Under the pieces are notes generated by a model, which worked only from the letters and a program-made list of their open reading frames with translations, searched no databases and was not told where the DNA came from. This document shows, one piece after another, positions 20,401-32,046 of a stretch of 64,000 nucleotides of DNA. Origin of the DNA: Blattamonas nauphoetae. Taxonomy: Eukaryota > Preaxostyla > Oxymonadida. Positions within the stretch are counted from its first letter, which is position 1, and each line of letters opens with the position of its first letter. The DNA is taken from assembly GCA_033064195.1 (NCBI GenBank), contig JARBJD010000259.1:1-64000 (forward strand), written 5' to 3'. The position numbers were made by a program, and so were the translations under genes.

Positions 20401-23400
20401 GACGTGAACAGTGCCGTCGAGATGGGATCTTGCTATTTTGATCAGAATTCAGCTGGGACGCAAGTTGCTTCTTCTGTGAAGGGAGATGATGTTGTCTTGA
20501 TGTCCTTCGATGAGTCGAAGATCAGTCTCGATTTGTCGACAATCCAATCCTTCCCATCGCTCTCCTCCTTCCTGATCAACTCGGAGCACCCCATCATCCC
20601 TCCTCCTGCCCTCCTTCACATAACTTCGACTGGAATTGATGATCCTCTCACTTGGAGTTATACTTACAAACGGATTTCCGATTCTCTCCTCAAGAATCAC
20701 ACTCTCCAATATCTTCTTGAGTGTCGTCTTCGGAACAATTCCAAGACTGAAATCAAAACCTATTTTGGATATCATGAGACAATGACCCCGTTCATCTTTC
20801 AGAATTCAACCGTCTCTGTGAGTCTCCATGCGTACTCTTTCTCCCATCTCACAGTGAATCAGCAAAACCAAGTGTTCATCACTCTCGAAAAGGCGTTCTT
20901 ATCGTTCAATGGTGTCCGATTCGTGTTTAATGAGCTAACAACACCAGCTTTCAAATGTGATGCAGATTCGTCGATTACACTCACCAATACAGCCTTCAAA
21001 CTCAGCAATCCAACACTCACACAACCTTTCATCGATTCTGTTGGTCCGTCTGTCAATGTCGATTCTCAGTACTTCCTCCAACCAATCACTTTGGACAACA
21101 CTCCCTTTGTACGACTCATCAGAGGAAGGAAAGATGCTTCCTTCTACTATGAGATGACAACTCCTCTTCTTGCCAGTCCTCTGACTGTCCCGTTCATCGT
21201 CTGCGAAGGTGCAAGGTTATCTCGGATTCAAAGACTAGTTTTAAATTTTTCTTTCGTCAGTTCGGCATCGTTTGCGAGTGTCAAAGATTCAACTATCAAT
21301 CTCTACTTTAATCAGATCCAACTTCTGAAATCCACAGCTGATGGCACATTCATCAACCTGGTGAATGGCACTCTCAAATTCCAACAAGATTCTTGTTCTT
21401 CAAGTTCAGGGAAACATGGCGGTTTGACATATTGCCAAAATGCAACTGTCACAACAAATTCATTGACACTGAGCTCGTGCTCGGCGATAAACGGCGGAGC
21501 TCTTTTCTCACAGGACTGCAGTGTGACCATGACAGGTGGATCCTTCTCGAACTGCCAGGCTGACGAAGGCGGAGTCGCATACCTCGTCTCGTCTTCTCTG
21601 AGCATCTCAGATACTTCATTCATCTCCAATTCTGCGAAGAGGGGAGGGGTGTTCTGCGTCGACTTCGGAAACGACTTCATATCACTCTTTTCGTCGACTG
21701 CACAATTTACAGCCAACTCCGCAGTTGATGTGGGTGAGGATGGTGTGGATTGTGGGAAGGGAGGAGCGATCTTTTTGAAAGGCACGACACGTTCGGAGAC
21801 TCCTCTCAATCTGAACAGGTCTCGTTTCGACGAGAACACAGCAGCTTTTGGGAATGATGTGTATGTCGAGGAGACCGTGCTGGGAGAGACAGGACCAGAT
21901 CGTCTTTCGAATTGTTACGGATTATCCAACAGCCGATTTCCGCATCTCGAAATTGAGAACCACAATTTGGATGACGATGAACTCTTCTCAATCTCGAACT
22001 TCCTCCCGTTCCCAACGCTTTACGTTTCATCCTCTGGCAAGGATCTCCCAGACTGTAAGTGGAGTTCTCCACATTGCCTGACAATCAATTATGCTCTCCC
22101 ATTTCTTCAGACAACATTTCCCAACGGAACCCTGTTCCAGCGACGATGTATTCAAACTAACACTTCAATGACCACTGAACCAGTCGAGCTGAAGAAAAAC
22201 GATCTATTTTATATTGGTGACAGTCCTTCAGTCACCGTTCCTTACTCACTGATTCTCTCAGTGGTGGATGGAGTCGTGTTCACCATTACTGATGAATCGA
22301 GGCTGATTGTTGAAAGGATCAAGTTTACATTGACTCCTCTTCACCAAGTTGTGAATGTGATGTCCAAAGATGGGCAATTTGCGATGGAAAACTGCTTTGT
22401 ACTGACCGAGAGCGAAACAACGATATCGAAATCTGCGATCTGGTCTGTCGGGAACTCACTCATCCTGAACGTCGTCTCATTTGCCTCTGCTGTCAGCTCT
22501 TCAATTGCCACACTCTCTGCCCCTCTCGTCCTTTTTTCATCAACGCCATCAGATGGGGACGAGTTGGGATGTGGTTCGTGCGATATCACCAACTGTTCTC
22601 TGATGGATTTCCATTTTGAAGGGATAACGATGTTCCATATCGAAACAAGCGGTCGCGTGAGTTTTCTTCTGAAATCGATTTATCGCGTCACAACAGATTC
22701 AGAACAAGGGAAGTATATTTCTCTGAAGGGTCAGTCTTTCAAGCAGCAGATCCAACCATCCCTTTGGCCTTCAAACCCGACAATCGCCGATCTGCCGAAT
22801 TATGTTGGAGAGGATGTTTCAATGGACGAAAACGACAAGTGGAGAACAGGATCGCTTGTGTATTGGCTGGTCTCTCCTTCGGACGAGATCCTTATTGGAT
22901 CAGTTGTGAATGCTGTTGATCATCCGAATTGTGGATCGTCGACCTTCAAATGCTCGACTCTTGATTCTGCGTTCGGATCGGCTGGTCTAAACGAGCTCAT
23001 CACACTCTCGCTTTTGACATCAATGTCTCTCTCATCGAAACTGCGAGCGACATCGTCGTTGTTGGTTCAGTCCTCATCTGCGCCGAAGCGAGAAATCGAG
23101 TTTGATGAGGATGGCTGGTTCGAAGTTGTGAATTCAGGAACCAACTTAACATTTGCGTCGATTGTCTTCACTGTTTCCGAAACGTGTCAGTCAGCGACTC
23201 TGTTTGTGGTTGAGGAGGGAGAGCTCTCCTTTTCGTTGTGTTCGATGGGAGGAACCAACCGTGAATCAGCAGTTTTCCTTCACGAAACAACCGCTGTCTT
23301 CACTCACTGCACATTCTCATCTCTCTCCAACCCTCAAAACGGAGGCGCAATACACGCTGAACTCTCCTCATCCAACTTCCTCAGAATCACATCCTGCTCT

Positions 23401-24729
23401 TTTGAATCATGTTCATCGAATGGAAGCGGAGGCAGTGTGTCTGTTGTCGTTGCTGGCGGTGAACTCGAAATCAGCTCGTCCAACTTCACGTCGTCCTCTT
23501 CCGAACAGAATGGGGGTGCTCTCTTCGTCGACCTGTCCTCGCTCGGAGCTGGTTCGTACAAGCTGACCTCACTCACCTTCGCGTCGTCGTCCACCAGTTC
23601 TGGTTTGGGCATGTGGGTCTATCTCGTCGGAAGATCGTTATCAACATTGGTGACCCAGGAGAGATGGCTGAACTCGTACGGGTCACTCGATCCGTCAGCC
23701 GATCAAAACAAATTATGGGGACTCGATTTGGCGGAAAGTGAGAGCTCTCCACTTCGCTCCGTCTCGCTCCTTCCCTTCCTTCTTGGCAATGCATCTCGAA
23801 TTCCACAATCGACCGTTTTTGTTGGACAGAGCGGGAAAGATCACTTCGGCTGTGGAGACACACAGACCACAATGTGCAGAACTGTCGAGTGGGGTTTGAC
23901 AGAAGCAACTGGAAGTGTTGCCGATATCGTCGTCGTTTCCAATGGCCTTCTCTCCTCGCCCATCATCCTTTCGAACTCTGATGTGCAGATTGCATCTGCT
24001 TCGGGCAAGTTGTGTCCAATTGTTGTCTCACTCGAGAATCCCCCATCAGCCCCAACGTCGATGATCAAAGTGGAGAGGAACTCAGCACTTGCTCTTTCTT
24101 TCTTGTCGTTTTCGTTTTCGCTCCCTTCATCCATCAACAGCATCATCGTTTCATCGTCTGGCGTTGTCAACATGGATTCGTGTGTCGTTCAGAAGGCGAC
24201 ACTCTCCCGACCATTCGTTGTGTCTTCCCAATCTTCGCACACAATTTCCAACACTTCCTTCCTCTCTTCCACTTTCAAGTCTTCTGCCTTCGTCCTCTCA
24301 AACTGTCCATCTCTCTCCATCGAAAACACAAGAATCGCAGACAACACATTCGACACCTCGTTCATTGCTGGTTCATTTTCCCAGATCTTCCTGACTTCTA
24401 TAACCGTCTCAAATTGCACTCTCAAACAGGACACATCCCTCTTCGCGCTGTCAATACTTCCCAAAACAACTTCAGAAGGACAACCTTCCTTCCACATCTC
24501 ACTTTCATCATTCGCATCCTCACAATCAACCCCAACCCCGCTGTTCGTCTCTGTCGCGTCAGAGTGTGCCTTGAATGTGATTCTCGTGAACACCACGTTC
24601 TCCCACTCGACGAGCAGCCAACTTCGGAAACCGGCTGTTGTTGTGACGTGGACACAGAGGCAGCCTCTTCTTTTGCGACGAAGGGTTGTTTGTGAGGATT
24701 GCTTTGTGATGGTCTCTCAGTCTCAGTGA
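17410..24729 (+). CDS. giant secreted beta-helix (pectin-lyase-like) repeat protein
   Basis: Start chosen at ATG 17410, which gives a signal peptide (MIQISLIVIFTSLLRPHIS); the frame upstream overlaps the RING gene and is not needed. About 2,430 residues of right-handed beta-helix coils, seen as recurring 'C-x-F-x-x-C', 'GGA-x', 'ITNSxF' and S/T/N-rich strands, such as GGAVFCVDF-like and DEGGVAYLVSSSLSISDTSF. No transmembrane helix or kinase follows, unlike its neighbours; it ends in a basic tail at a TGA. One TAA occurs in frame at 19177-19179. It would vanish if GT..AG at 19175-19198 (24 nt) is an intron, which keeps the frame; otherwise the gene is disabled by one nonsense codon. Likely a surface or secreted adhesin-type protein; the function is unproven. 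Confidence 0.75.
19175..19198 (+). other. candidate 24-nt intron holding the only in-frame stop
   Basis: GTTAAATCTAC...TATTCAG, 24 bases. Removing it joins CAA T to AC GTT and leaves the beta-helix frame open to 24729. Plausible because a 23-nt intron is supported at 41305-41327 and 30-nt introns at 55372 and 56023. An alternative longer intron ending at the next CAG (45 nt) would create TGA. RNA evidence is needed to tell it from a nonsense mutation. Confidence 0.4.
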
Positions 24730-24951
24730 CACTCTTTTTCGTCTCTTTCTCGGATTGTTGAGAGCCATGCAAAGCCAGTCCAAAAATCCAGAACACGATG
24801 TTTCCGTGACATTATTCTTTTAAGTTCTAGAATTCAGTTCGGACTCAACCTCCGAAACTGTTCCGACTGTTAGATTTCTCTTTTTCTGTTTTTATTCTTA
24901 TTTTGCAAAGTGTTATTCATCCATCGAGTTCTCTCAAAAATTTCAGTGATA
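24730..24951. other. 3' flank of the beta-helix gene
   Basis: About 220 AT-rich bases with T-runs. No further coding sequence, and no membrane or kinase segment in any frame. Confidence 0.4.
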
Positions 24952-25422
24952 GTACCCGGACAAACCCGTTAGAGCGGATAAACCCGTTAACCCTTCCAAA
25001 GGGACGAAACAGTCTCCCCTCTTCATCTTAATTCTCCTTCCACTTCACATTCATGCATTTCCTCATTTTTTTTAAAACTAGAGTTCTTCATGAAAGAATG
25101 ATTGTGAAATGCAAAGCGAAAAGTGAACGTTGTTTTTTGAACGAAGTTGAACAAATCTATTTCCGAGAACTAGAGGGATCATGTGTTGCGAGTCGAGCTT
25201 TTCATGGTCAGAATAACTTGCGCTGTGTCGTCGTTGGCATTTCATCCATTTGAATAGACCCATTGTCTTTGATCCAATCTCTGAAAGAGTCACAATTCCT
25301 TCCAGAATTCTCACTAGGGTTTTCTTACAGGTACAACTGATGAGTCGTGTGAAAGAGATGATATATGTGAAATGGGGGATGTTTTAACGGGTTTATCGGA
25401 GTTAACGGGTTTATCCGACCAC
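24952..25422. mobile_element. 471-bp MITE with pogo-like termini, TA target duplication
   Basis: Left end reads TAGTACCCGGACAAACCCG, then TTAGAGCGGATAAACCCGTTAA; the reverse of the right end reads TAGTGGTCGGATAAACCCG, then TTAACTCCGATAAACCCGTTAA. The word AAACCCGTTA is present twice in each end, 19-20 bases apart. TA flanks both ends (24950-51 and 25423-24); a 3-bp TGA duplication cannot be excluded. Architecture and words (GGACAAA..CCCG.TA) match the pogo element at 57868-59915, so this is probably a non-autonomous relative. No protein is encoded. Confidence 0.7.
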
Positions 25423-25599
25423 TATGATGAAAGAATGTCCTCTCTGTGAATGGTGACTAAAATGACAGCCATGTCTCTTGGCCATTGGCCTGTTAATTTG
25501 ATTGGACAATGCCAGTGTTGGACAGGTCAAGCGAGAGCAGTAAGGGTGATCAAACCATAGTTCTCTTTTTCATTTCAACAATCGCTTAATCTGTCGGAT
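25423..25599. other. upstream region of the beta-helix pseudokinase gene
   Basis: Short non-coding stretch ending in a pyrimidine-rich tract before the ATG at 25600. It should hold the promoter; no motif can be named. Confidence 0.3.
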
Positions 25600-28500
25600 A
25601 TGATCATTCTCAATCTCTGCATCGCCCTAATTGTCAGTCATGTCCTTGATCTTCAACCATTTACATCGATCATTGACGACCCTTCTCAGATTAACCTCGA
25701 ATCATCACGTCACCCTCTGATCCGAATCAGCGAATCCTATTTCGCAGACAATGTGAATTTGACAAACCTGAACATTTCTGTTGTCGGAACTCACACGAAT
25801 TCGATCACAGCAACTCCATTTACGGAGAATGGGCACACTCTTTTCTTTTGTGAGAATGCCACATTCTCTCTGTCTCAAATAAACGTGATTCCAGGGACGA
25901 AATATGTGTCGATTGTTTCCAAGTCATCGCTGTTGACCCTTTCAAAGACAATCATTTCTGGGACGGCGGCAGAATCATTCTTCATTTCGTCCGATTCTTC
26001 GATTGTGATTCTGAACTCACAAATCCTGCCGACCGTCTCCGAATCTGCAATATCTCCCCTTCTTGAATCCACATCTACAGAGGACTCGATTTCAGTGATT
26101 GGGTCGTCATTTGGGAACGCGAAAGTGAACACTCCTCTTCCGTTTGTTGGAGATTACCGAACACGGAATGTCCAAATTCGGAACTGCGATGTTTGCAATC
26201 TCACCTATCCCGCAGCTACAGATACAACCCAATGTCTCCTCTCTAAAGGTCCGAATGATCGAGAAGCTGAAGTAATTGTTGGTGTGTCTGCCCTGAACTG
26301 TGACCAAGGCGAAAACCCTCTTTACGGAGGCCTCATTCCAGATCTAAATGCGCCTCATGTGGATACTTCAGTTGTGAACAGCAGCTTCACTCGAATGAAC
26401 CAAGACAACCCAACCTTCACCTGGACTTCATATTGCCACGACATGATCTTCCCCAAAGATGGCTATTATGCAAACGGAACCAATAATTTTGTCCTCGTCA
26501 CCAGATGCATCTTTCGAGATCATGATGCAAAATACTCGCGAGATGGCGGTGTCCTCCAATTTCGAGGACGCGACACGGTCTATGTGACCCACTGCGAATT
26601 CACCAACTGCAAGACTAATAAGGATGCTGGGGCAGTGGCGTATTATCAAGGAAAAATCTATTATCACGCTTTCAACAACCACACCGATTGTCAATGCCAA
26701 GGCTGGGCAGGCGGTGTTGTTATGAATGGTGGGGACACTCTTGCCACAAATCGTGATTGCTTTTACACAAATTGCACCGAAACAAAACCAGCCCCGCAAT
26801 ATAATGGCGCTGGGCTTCATATGAATCAAGCGAACAATGCACGGTACGTTTACAACTGTTGGTTCGAGCAATGCAGCTCGGGAGGCGAGGGTGGTGGGCT
26901 AGCTCTCCAAAACGACAAAAACACCACAGTTGTCAGCTGCAGATTCACGGAAAACAAGGCTGTACTTCGGGCAGCTTCAATCATGATATTGGAACAAGCA
27001 TCTGGATACAAAAACCCAATTAGAGTGAATTATTGTCTTTTCCACAAAAATGTGGGATACGACCAAGGAAATGACGTGTCCCTGACAGCAAGTTGGTTCG
27101 CAGCAGGAGTTGACCGATCACTGCTCTTTACGGATTGCTGGACGGTGTCACCTGAACCCAGAGTGGGTCGAAAGGAAGTTGCTTGGGATGGAGTCGACAA
27201 ATCTCTTTGCGAGCTGATTCATTACCCGGAATTGGTGACAGCGAGTCACGACGGGGCTGACGACATGAAATGGTGCTGGGCGAACATCCACAAATGCCGA
27301 ACAGTGGCGTTCTCGCTGGACGTGACAGAATATGTTGTGGTGACGCATCTCGTGATCGAAGTGGGAGCGTACGACGACAACGAGATGAGTGTGAACAATC
27401 GGACTGTTTGGGTTGAAGGGCAGGTTGGGGCAGCTATCGAACTGACACACAACAGCTTGAAGGCAGGAACGACAGCGACATCACCTCTGTTCGAAGTGAT
27501 CCTGACGAACAACTTCACTCTGTCCACTCTGACGCTGGTCCCATCGACCACAGCGAAGCTTGTGGAAGGGAAAGCGGCTGCTCTGATTCAACTTCTGTCA
27601 GTCGCTGTGGACTGCAAATCGAAAACGTTGACCACCTCTCTTTTCTCGTTCGAGCAAGGAACAATTCTCATGAAGTCTTTTGAAGCCAAGATGGGAACCA
27701 CGAGTTCAAGCATCATCACCCAAACAGGAGGAACACTGACAATTGAGAATTCGAAGTTCACGTCTATCCGACAAACAGCAGGGAATGGAGCAGCTATATC
27801 AGGAAAGGTCTCAAAAACGACTCCATTAACTGTGACAAACACTCAATTCACCAAATGTTCATCAGCTGGTCTCGGAAACTGCATTGCTGTGGAAATGGGA
27901 GGAACAGGAACAACAACAATGCCGATCCACTTGACCAGTCTGACATTCACAGCTGACACGACATACCCAGACAAGACGGTGGATGTGTTTGTGACTGGGT
28001 TCAACCTGAGTGAGACCATCTCCAACACCACAATTCCAATCTTCGACAAAACAAAATCAGCTCGGGCATGGGCGCTGGACACTGGAAACAACGCCAACAC
28101 ATCGCTGATTGCCTATCTCGTGCCAATCGAACTGCAAGTGGATCTGAGAAAGCCTGGATGGGATGTGGGAGCATGTGGGCATTATGGTCTATTCTGTCAG
28201 TCACTGGACCAGGCCATCAAACGATTGATCAACTCTGTGGCCAAGCTTGTGATTCATTCTGCGTGTGAAGTGAGCGGGGATGTGGTGTTCCCAAAAAGCG
28301 TTACGGTTACTGGGAACACACCGCCTGGCGAGATTCAGGTGCAATCAAACGGACGAATGGTACAAACAAACACGGGGACGACAACTTTTGATGCAATCAG
28401 GTTCATTCTCCCTGCAACTGTTACAAAGACAGAACTCCTTTCGGTGACAGCAGGAAAGATGGTGTTGAAACAATGCGAAATGTCACAAACAGGAACGATT

Positions 28501-31500
28501 CCAGTCTCCGTAATGAAAATGACTGGTGGAAGCGTGGAGTTCTCTGGCTTTACCATCACCTCACAGACATTCTCGAAGACTCCTTTTCTGGTGGACGGAT
28601 CAACCAGCTCAAACTTCACATCACTCTCCATCACAAACACAATCTCACCCTCAGGCGAACTGGCCAAGTTTGTTGGAACTTCGTCGTCGACTCCGATCAC
28701 TATCACATCCTCAGAATTCTCCCAACCCGACTCGTCTTCCTCTCAATCCCTCTCTTCATCCAACCAAGTCCCAGCATTCTGCTCTTGGTCAACAGCAGCT
28801 CTCTCCTTCTCAACTTGCACAGCAACGATCACCTCAACATCGTTCATTGGATTGCCAGCAGGAGGGATTGTTGTTTCTGGAGCGACTGTGAAACTGTATC
28901 AATGCACACTCCGAGATAATATTCTGAAGCCAGTTGACCCAGATTTCCCTTCACTCCGACAGAACATCGCATGCAGTGGAGGAGGAAGTGTATCAATCAC
29001 TTCTATCGCTGGCGGAGATGGCCTCGTCTCTGACTCACATTATTGGATCTCACAAGGCGACTGCACACTGAGTCTCCCAAATCCACAACCAGCCTCACCA
29101 TTCTTCACTCCAACGCTGTCTGATGCAATCTATTCAGCCAACGACACACATCTCACTGTTGATCTGACAGGTACAACACTGATCCCGTGTGGACTGAAAC
29201 TGTCCATCTTCGACATGCCTGAAGACTTGGCTGACAGAAAGACTGTCGACTCAGACATTGTGGAAGTGAGTTGGAACGAAACTCAAATCTCGATCGAGTT
29301 GGATCGGTCTGATTACGCCTCTCTGAACAACACTCTCGCTTGGCGAGCAGCACTCACATTCGGAGCAGGAAATGCGAATCAGACATATCCAGTCAAAATT
29401 AAAGATGGAGAAGAATACAACATCCCCGTTTGGCCCCCTCCACCTGAACCCACTCCAGACCCTCCTCCGAAAGACCCATCGCCAGAAGATCCAGTCGACC
29501 CGTCCAAACCAACCCCCACCGACCCGCCTGTCACCCCAACTGACCCTGAAGATCCGAAGGATCCCAAAGATCCATCGAAAGGAGGGGACAAGTTCCCCGT
29601 GTGGGTGATTGGGGTGATTGTGGGGGCGTTGCTGGCAGCGGTGTTTGTGGTGATTCTGGTATTTGTGGTGCGGCGGAATCAGCAGGGCGCGTTGGGTGTG
29701 TATCTTTACATCGAGCTGGACGAGGAGAATGCGCACGTGGCAGGAATGTTCGAGACGGGAGAGATGGCGCGAGTGAACAAGGAATATCAGAAAGCGCTGA
29801 ACTCGCTGGAAGACGATCTGTTGGAGTTTGGAGGGATGGGCGTGGGAGGGAAGATGGAAGCGATTGAGTGTTCGTATCCGCACTCGCGCGTGTTTGTGGA
29901 CGAGTCGAACAGCATTGCGTCTCGCCTGGAAGCGGTTGGGAATGTCGGGCTGCTGAAAGAGGTTGAGTGGAAGAAGCTGGTTTTGGGGGTGTTGGAAGGT
30001 CTGTCGGTTCTGAAAGAGGCGGACGAGCACTCAGCGCTGTTTGGGAAGATCTCGCCGTACACGCTGATTGTGGAGACAGAAACGGAAGAGCGGAAAGGAT
30101 CGGAGGGTCTGCGACGATACAACTCGAAATCGAGTGTGAACCAGAAATATGGGATGGGATCGGAACAGTCGATGCGCGTGCTGATTGGGACGATGGGAGA
30201 GCAGACGGAAAGTGGGGACACGAAGCGGACGCAGCAGGAAAGGATGGTTTGGGAGGAAGAGGAAGGCCGCTACAGTGCGCCTGAGGTGGCGCGTGGGGAG
30301 ACGGCAGACTGGTCGTCGGCACTGTTCAGTTTGGGGCTTGTTCTGTTTGAGATGCAGACAGGGACAGCGCCGTTCAAAGGGATGAGCGGGTCGGAAGCGT
30401 CGATGGAGCTTGCTCGAGGGACGCTGCCTGATTTGCGAACACTGGCGCCGAGCGAGCTGGCAGAGGTGACGCGAGATCTTCTGAAAGTGAACAAGCATGA
30501 TCGACCATCGCCGGAACTGCTTCGAGTTCGATTGGGGAGAGGGATGGAAGGGATTGAGGCGTCGTCGTTTGAAGTGTCAGTTGGAAAGGCGAACGAGAAG
30601 GGAAGAGAGATTGGAGGAACACCTTTGGAGACGCATCGAAAAGAGAAGAAAGGGAAGAAAGAAGGAAAAGAGGAAGAGAAGGTGGAGAAAGCGGAAGAAG
30701 GGAAGAAGGGTCGAAAAGGAAAGAAGAAGAAGGGAGACGAGAAGAGGGAAGATCAACTGCCTCTTCTTCTGAACCAGTCGCCTCAGCGTTCGATGATCGA
30801 AGATGTGGAAGCGATTGATGTGTTTGGGTTGGGCGAAGGCCACGAGAGCGAAGCGCGTATCGTCGAGCTTGGAGGGGAGACGGGGCTTGTGGAGAAGGAT
30901 GGAGCGAAGCGAGGACGAGGAAACCGACGCCGTCGATCGCTGATGAAACAGCAGATGGAAGAAATGCGAGCGATGGAGAAAGGATCGGAAGCGGAGACAG
31001 CAGGACACTCGGCCGAGCAGGAAGAGATGACGGGAGGAGAAGCAGAACAAGCGCAGGAGCAGAATCGTGATGAAGAAAAGGAAGACGGGATGGAGAAGGA
31101 AGGGAAGAAGAAGCGGAAATCGAAGAAAAGCCAAAAATTGAAAGTGGGCGATGAAGTGACGACCGAAGCACCAACAACAGCTTTCGAACCAGTCGAAGCG
31201 TCTGCACCAGCAATCCCGTTCGAAAATGCGGCGATGAACGAAGAAGACGACGAGGCGTATGGATTCGGAAAGAAAGCGGAGTCAATGGAAGAAGAGAAAG
31301 GAGAAAAGAAGAAAAAGAAAGAACGAAAGCGTCGCGACAAGAAATCGAAAGATCCGCTTGAAAGCGAACAATCGGACATGAACGAAGGGCTTCTGACATC
31401 GCAACAGGAAGAAGTTCAGAGGGAAGGAGGAGGTGAGAAAGAAGTTGAAAAGGAAGTTGGAGCGGCTGATGAAGGAGAGAAGAAGAGGAAACGACGCTCA

Positions 31501-32046
31501 CATCGAAAGAAAGAAGGAACTGATGAAGTTGAAGAACATGCACAGCAAGACGAACACGCGCCGAGTCAAATGGAGGAAGAAAGAGGAGAGGAAGATGGAG
31601 AGAAAAAGAGGAAGCGACGCTCACATCGAAAGAAAGATGGAGATGATCAAGTCGCTGAACAGGCCCAACAAGACGAGCACGCGCCAAGCCAGATGGAAGA
31701 AGAGAAAGGAGAGGAAGGCGGAGAGAAAGAAGAAAAGAAGAGGAAAAGACGTTCGCATCGAAAGAAAGATGGGGCAGAAGAAGATGTAGAACCGTCCCAA
31801 CAAGTCGAACACGCGCCAAGCCAGATGGAAGAAGAGAAAGGAGAAGATGAAGGAGAGAAAAAAGATAAGAAGAAGCGTCGTCATCGTCGGAATGCGGAAG
31901 GAAATGACGAAGCGGCCAAAGAAGAAGAACGCTCCGAACAAGCCTTCGAAGAGAAAGAAGAGAAAGCTGAAGAGGAAGATGGGAATGAGAAGAAGAAGCG
32001 TCGCCGAAAGCGAAAACACGCCGACAACGAGCCTGGCGAGGAGTAG
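25600..32046 (+). CDS. beta-helix receptor with TM helix, pseudokinase and long Lys/Glu tail
   Basis: 2,148 residues. MIILNLCIALIVSHVLDL is a signal peptide. The ectodomain (about 20-1280) is beta-helix coils; residues about 270-460 are the clearest (CRFTEN, GGVLQF, GAGLHM and CWFEQCSSGG-type coils). A Pro-rich stalk (PPPEPTPDPPPKDPSP) comes before one membrane helix, FPVWVIGVIVGALLAAVFVV (about 1331-1358). The inside part resembles a kinase C-lobe: RYSAPEVA for the APE motif, then FSLGLVLFEMQTGTAPF and a DRPS helix; Gly loop, VAIK lysine, HRD and DFG are not present, so catalysis is unlikely. About 480 residues of Lys/Glu/Arg-rich tail follow, with four imperfect repeats around KKRKRRSHRKK and EHAPSQMEEE. 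Stop TAG. It is probably a cell-surface protein with a scaffold-type cytoplasmic part. Confidence 0.85.
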   Translation: MIILNLCIALIVSHVLDLQPFTSIIDDPSQINLESSRHPLIRISESYFADNVNLTNLNISVVGTHTNSITATPFTENGHTLFFCENATFSLSQINVIPGTKYVSIVSKSSLLTLSKTIISGTAAESFFISSDSSIVILNSQILPTVSESAISPLLESTSTEDSISVIGSSFGNAKVNTPLPFVGDYRTRNVQIRNCDVCNLTYPAATDTTQCLLSKGPNDREAEVIVGVSALNCDQGENPLYGGLIPDLNAPHVDTSVVNSSFTRMNQDNPTFTWTSYCHDMIFPKDGYYANGTNNFVLVTRCIFRDHDAKYSRDGGVLQFRGRDTVYVTHCEFTNCKTNKDAGAVAYYQGKIYYHAFNNHTDCQCQGWAGGVVMNGGDTLATNRDCFYTNCTETKPAPQYNGAGLHMNQANNARYVYNCWFEQCSSGGEGGGLALQNDKNTTVVSCRFTENKAVLRAASIMILEQASGYKNPIRVNYCLFHKNVGYDQGNDVSLTASWFAAGVDRSLLFTDCWTVSPEPRVGRKEVAWDGVDKSLCELIHYPELVTASHDGADDMKWCWANIHKCRTVAFSLDVTEYVVVTHLVIEVGAYDDNEMSVNNRTVWVEGQVGAAIELTHNSLKAGTTATSPLFEVILTNNFTLSTLTLVPSTTAKLVEGKAAALIQLLSVAVDCKSKTLTTSLFSFEQGTILMKSFEAKMGTTSSSIITQTGGTLTIENSKFTSIRQTAGNGAAISGKVSKTTPLTVTNTQFTKCSSAGLGNCIAVEMGGTGTTTMPIHLTSLTFTADTTYPDKTVDVFVTGFNLSETISNTTIPIFDKTKSARAWALDTGNNANTSLIAYLVPIELQVDLRKPGWDVGACGHYGLFCQSLDQAIKRLINSVAKLVIHSACEVSGDVVFPKSVTVTGNTPPGEIQVQSNGRMVQTNTGTTTFDAIRFILPATVTKTELLSVTAGKMVLKQCEMSQTGTIPVSVMKMTGGSVEFSGFTITSQTFSKTPFLVDGSTSSNFTSLSITNTISPSGELAKFVGTSSSTPITITSSEFSQPDSSSSQSLSSSNQVPAFCSWSTAALSFSTCTATITSTSFIGLPAGGIVVSGATVKLYQCTLRDNILKPVDPDFPSLRQNIACSGGGSVSITSIAGGDGLVSDSHYWISQGDCTLSLPNPQPASPFFTPTLSDAIYSANDTHLTVDLTGTTLIPCGLKLSIFDMPEDLADRKTVDSDIVEVSWNETQISIELDRSDYASLNNTLAWRAALTFGAGNANQTYPVKIKDGEEYNIPVWPPPPEPTPDPPPKDPSPEDPVDPSKPTPTDPPVTPTDPEDPKDPKDPSKGGDKFPVWVIGVIVGALLAAVFVVILVFVVRRNQQGALGVYLYIELDEENAHVAGMFETGEMARVNKEYQKALNSLEDDLLEFGGMGVGGKMEAIECSYPHSRVFVDESNSIASRLEAVGNVGLLKEVEWKKLVLGVLEGLSVLKEADEHSALFGKISPYTLIVETETEERKGSEGLRRYNSKSSVNQKYGMGSEQSMRVLIGTMGEQTESGDTKRTQQERMVWEEEEGRYSAPEVARGETADWSSALFSLGLVLFEMQTGTAPFKGMSGSEASMELARGTLPDLRTLAPSELAEVTRDLLKVNKHDRPSPELLRVRLGRGMEGIEASSFEVSVGKANEKGREIGGTPLETHRKEKKGKKEGKEEEKVEKAEEGKKGRKGKKKKGDEKREDQLPLLLNQSPQRSMIEDVEAIDVFGLGEGHESEARIVELGGETGLVEKDGAKRGRGNRRRRSLMKQQMEEMRAMEKGSEAETAGHSAEQEEMTGGEAEQAQEQNRDEEKEDGMEKEGKKKRKSKKSQKLKVGDEVTTEAPTTAFEPVEASAPAIPFENAAMNEEDDEAYGFGKKAESMEEEKGEKKKKKERKRRDKKSKDPLESEQSDMNEGLLTSQQEEVQREGGGEKEVEKEVGAADEGEKKRKRRSHRKKEGTDEVEEHAQQDEHAPSQMEEERGEEDGEKKRKRRSHRKKDGDDQVAEQAQQDEHAPSQMEEEKGEEGGEKEEKKRKRRSHRKKDGAEEDVEPSQQVEHAPSQMEEEKGEDEGEKKDKKKRRHRRNAEGNDEAAKEEERSEQAFEEKEEKAEEEDGNEKKKRRRKRKHADNEPGEE
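31474..31900 (+). repeat. coding tandem repeat in the charged tail
   Basis: Four imperfect units of about 110-130 bases, each giving a basic KKRKRRSHRKK block, a short acidic linker and EHAPSQMEEE. Unit divergence (some lack the full basic block) suggests older duplication. The basic blocks look like nuclear-localisation or nucleic-acid-binding clusters, which is odd for a membrane protein's tail. Confidence 0.6.

Noticed and set aside
20818-20856. GT...CAG tract in the giant beta-helix gene that resembles a short intron.
   Set aside because: The frame reads through with beta-helix-like residues and no stop, so coding is the simpler reading.
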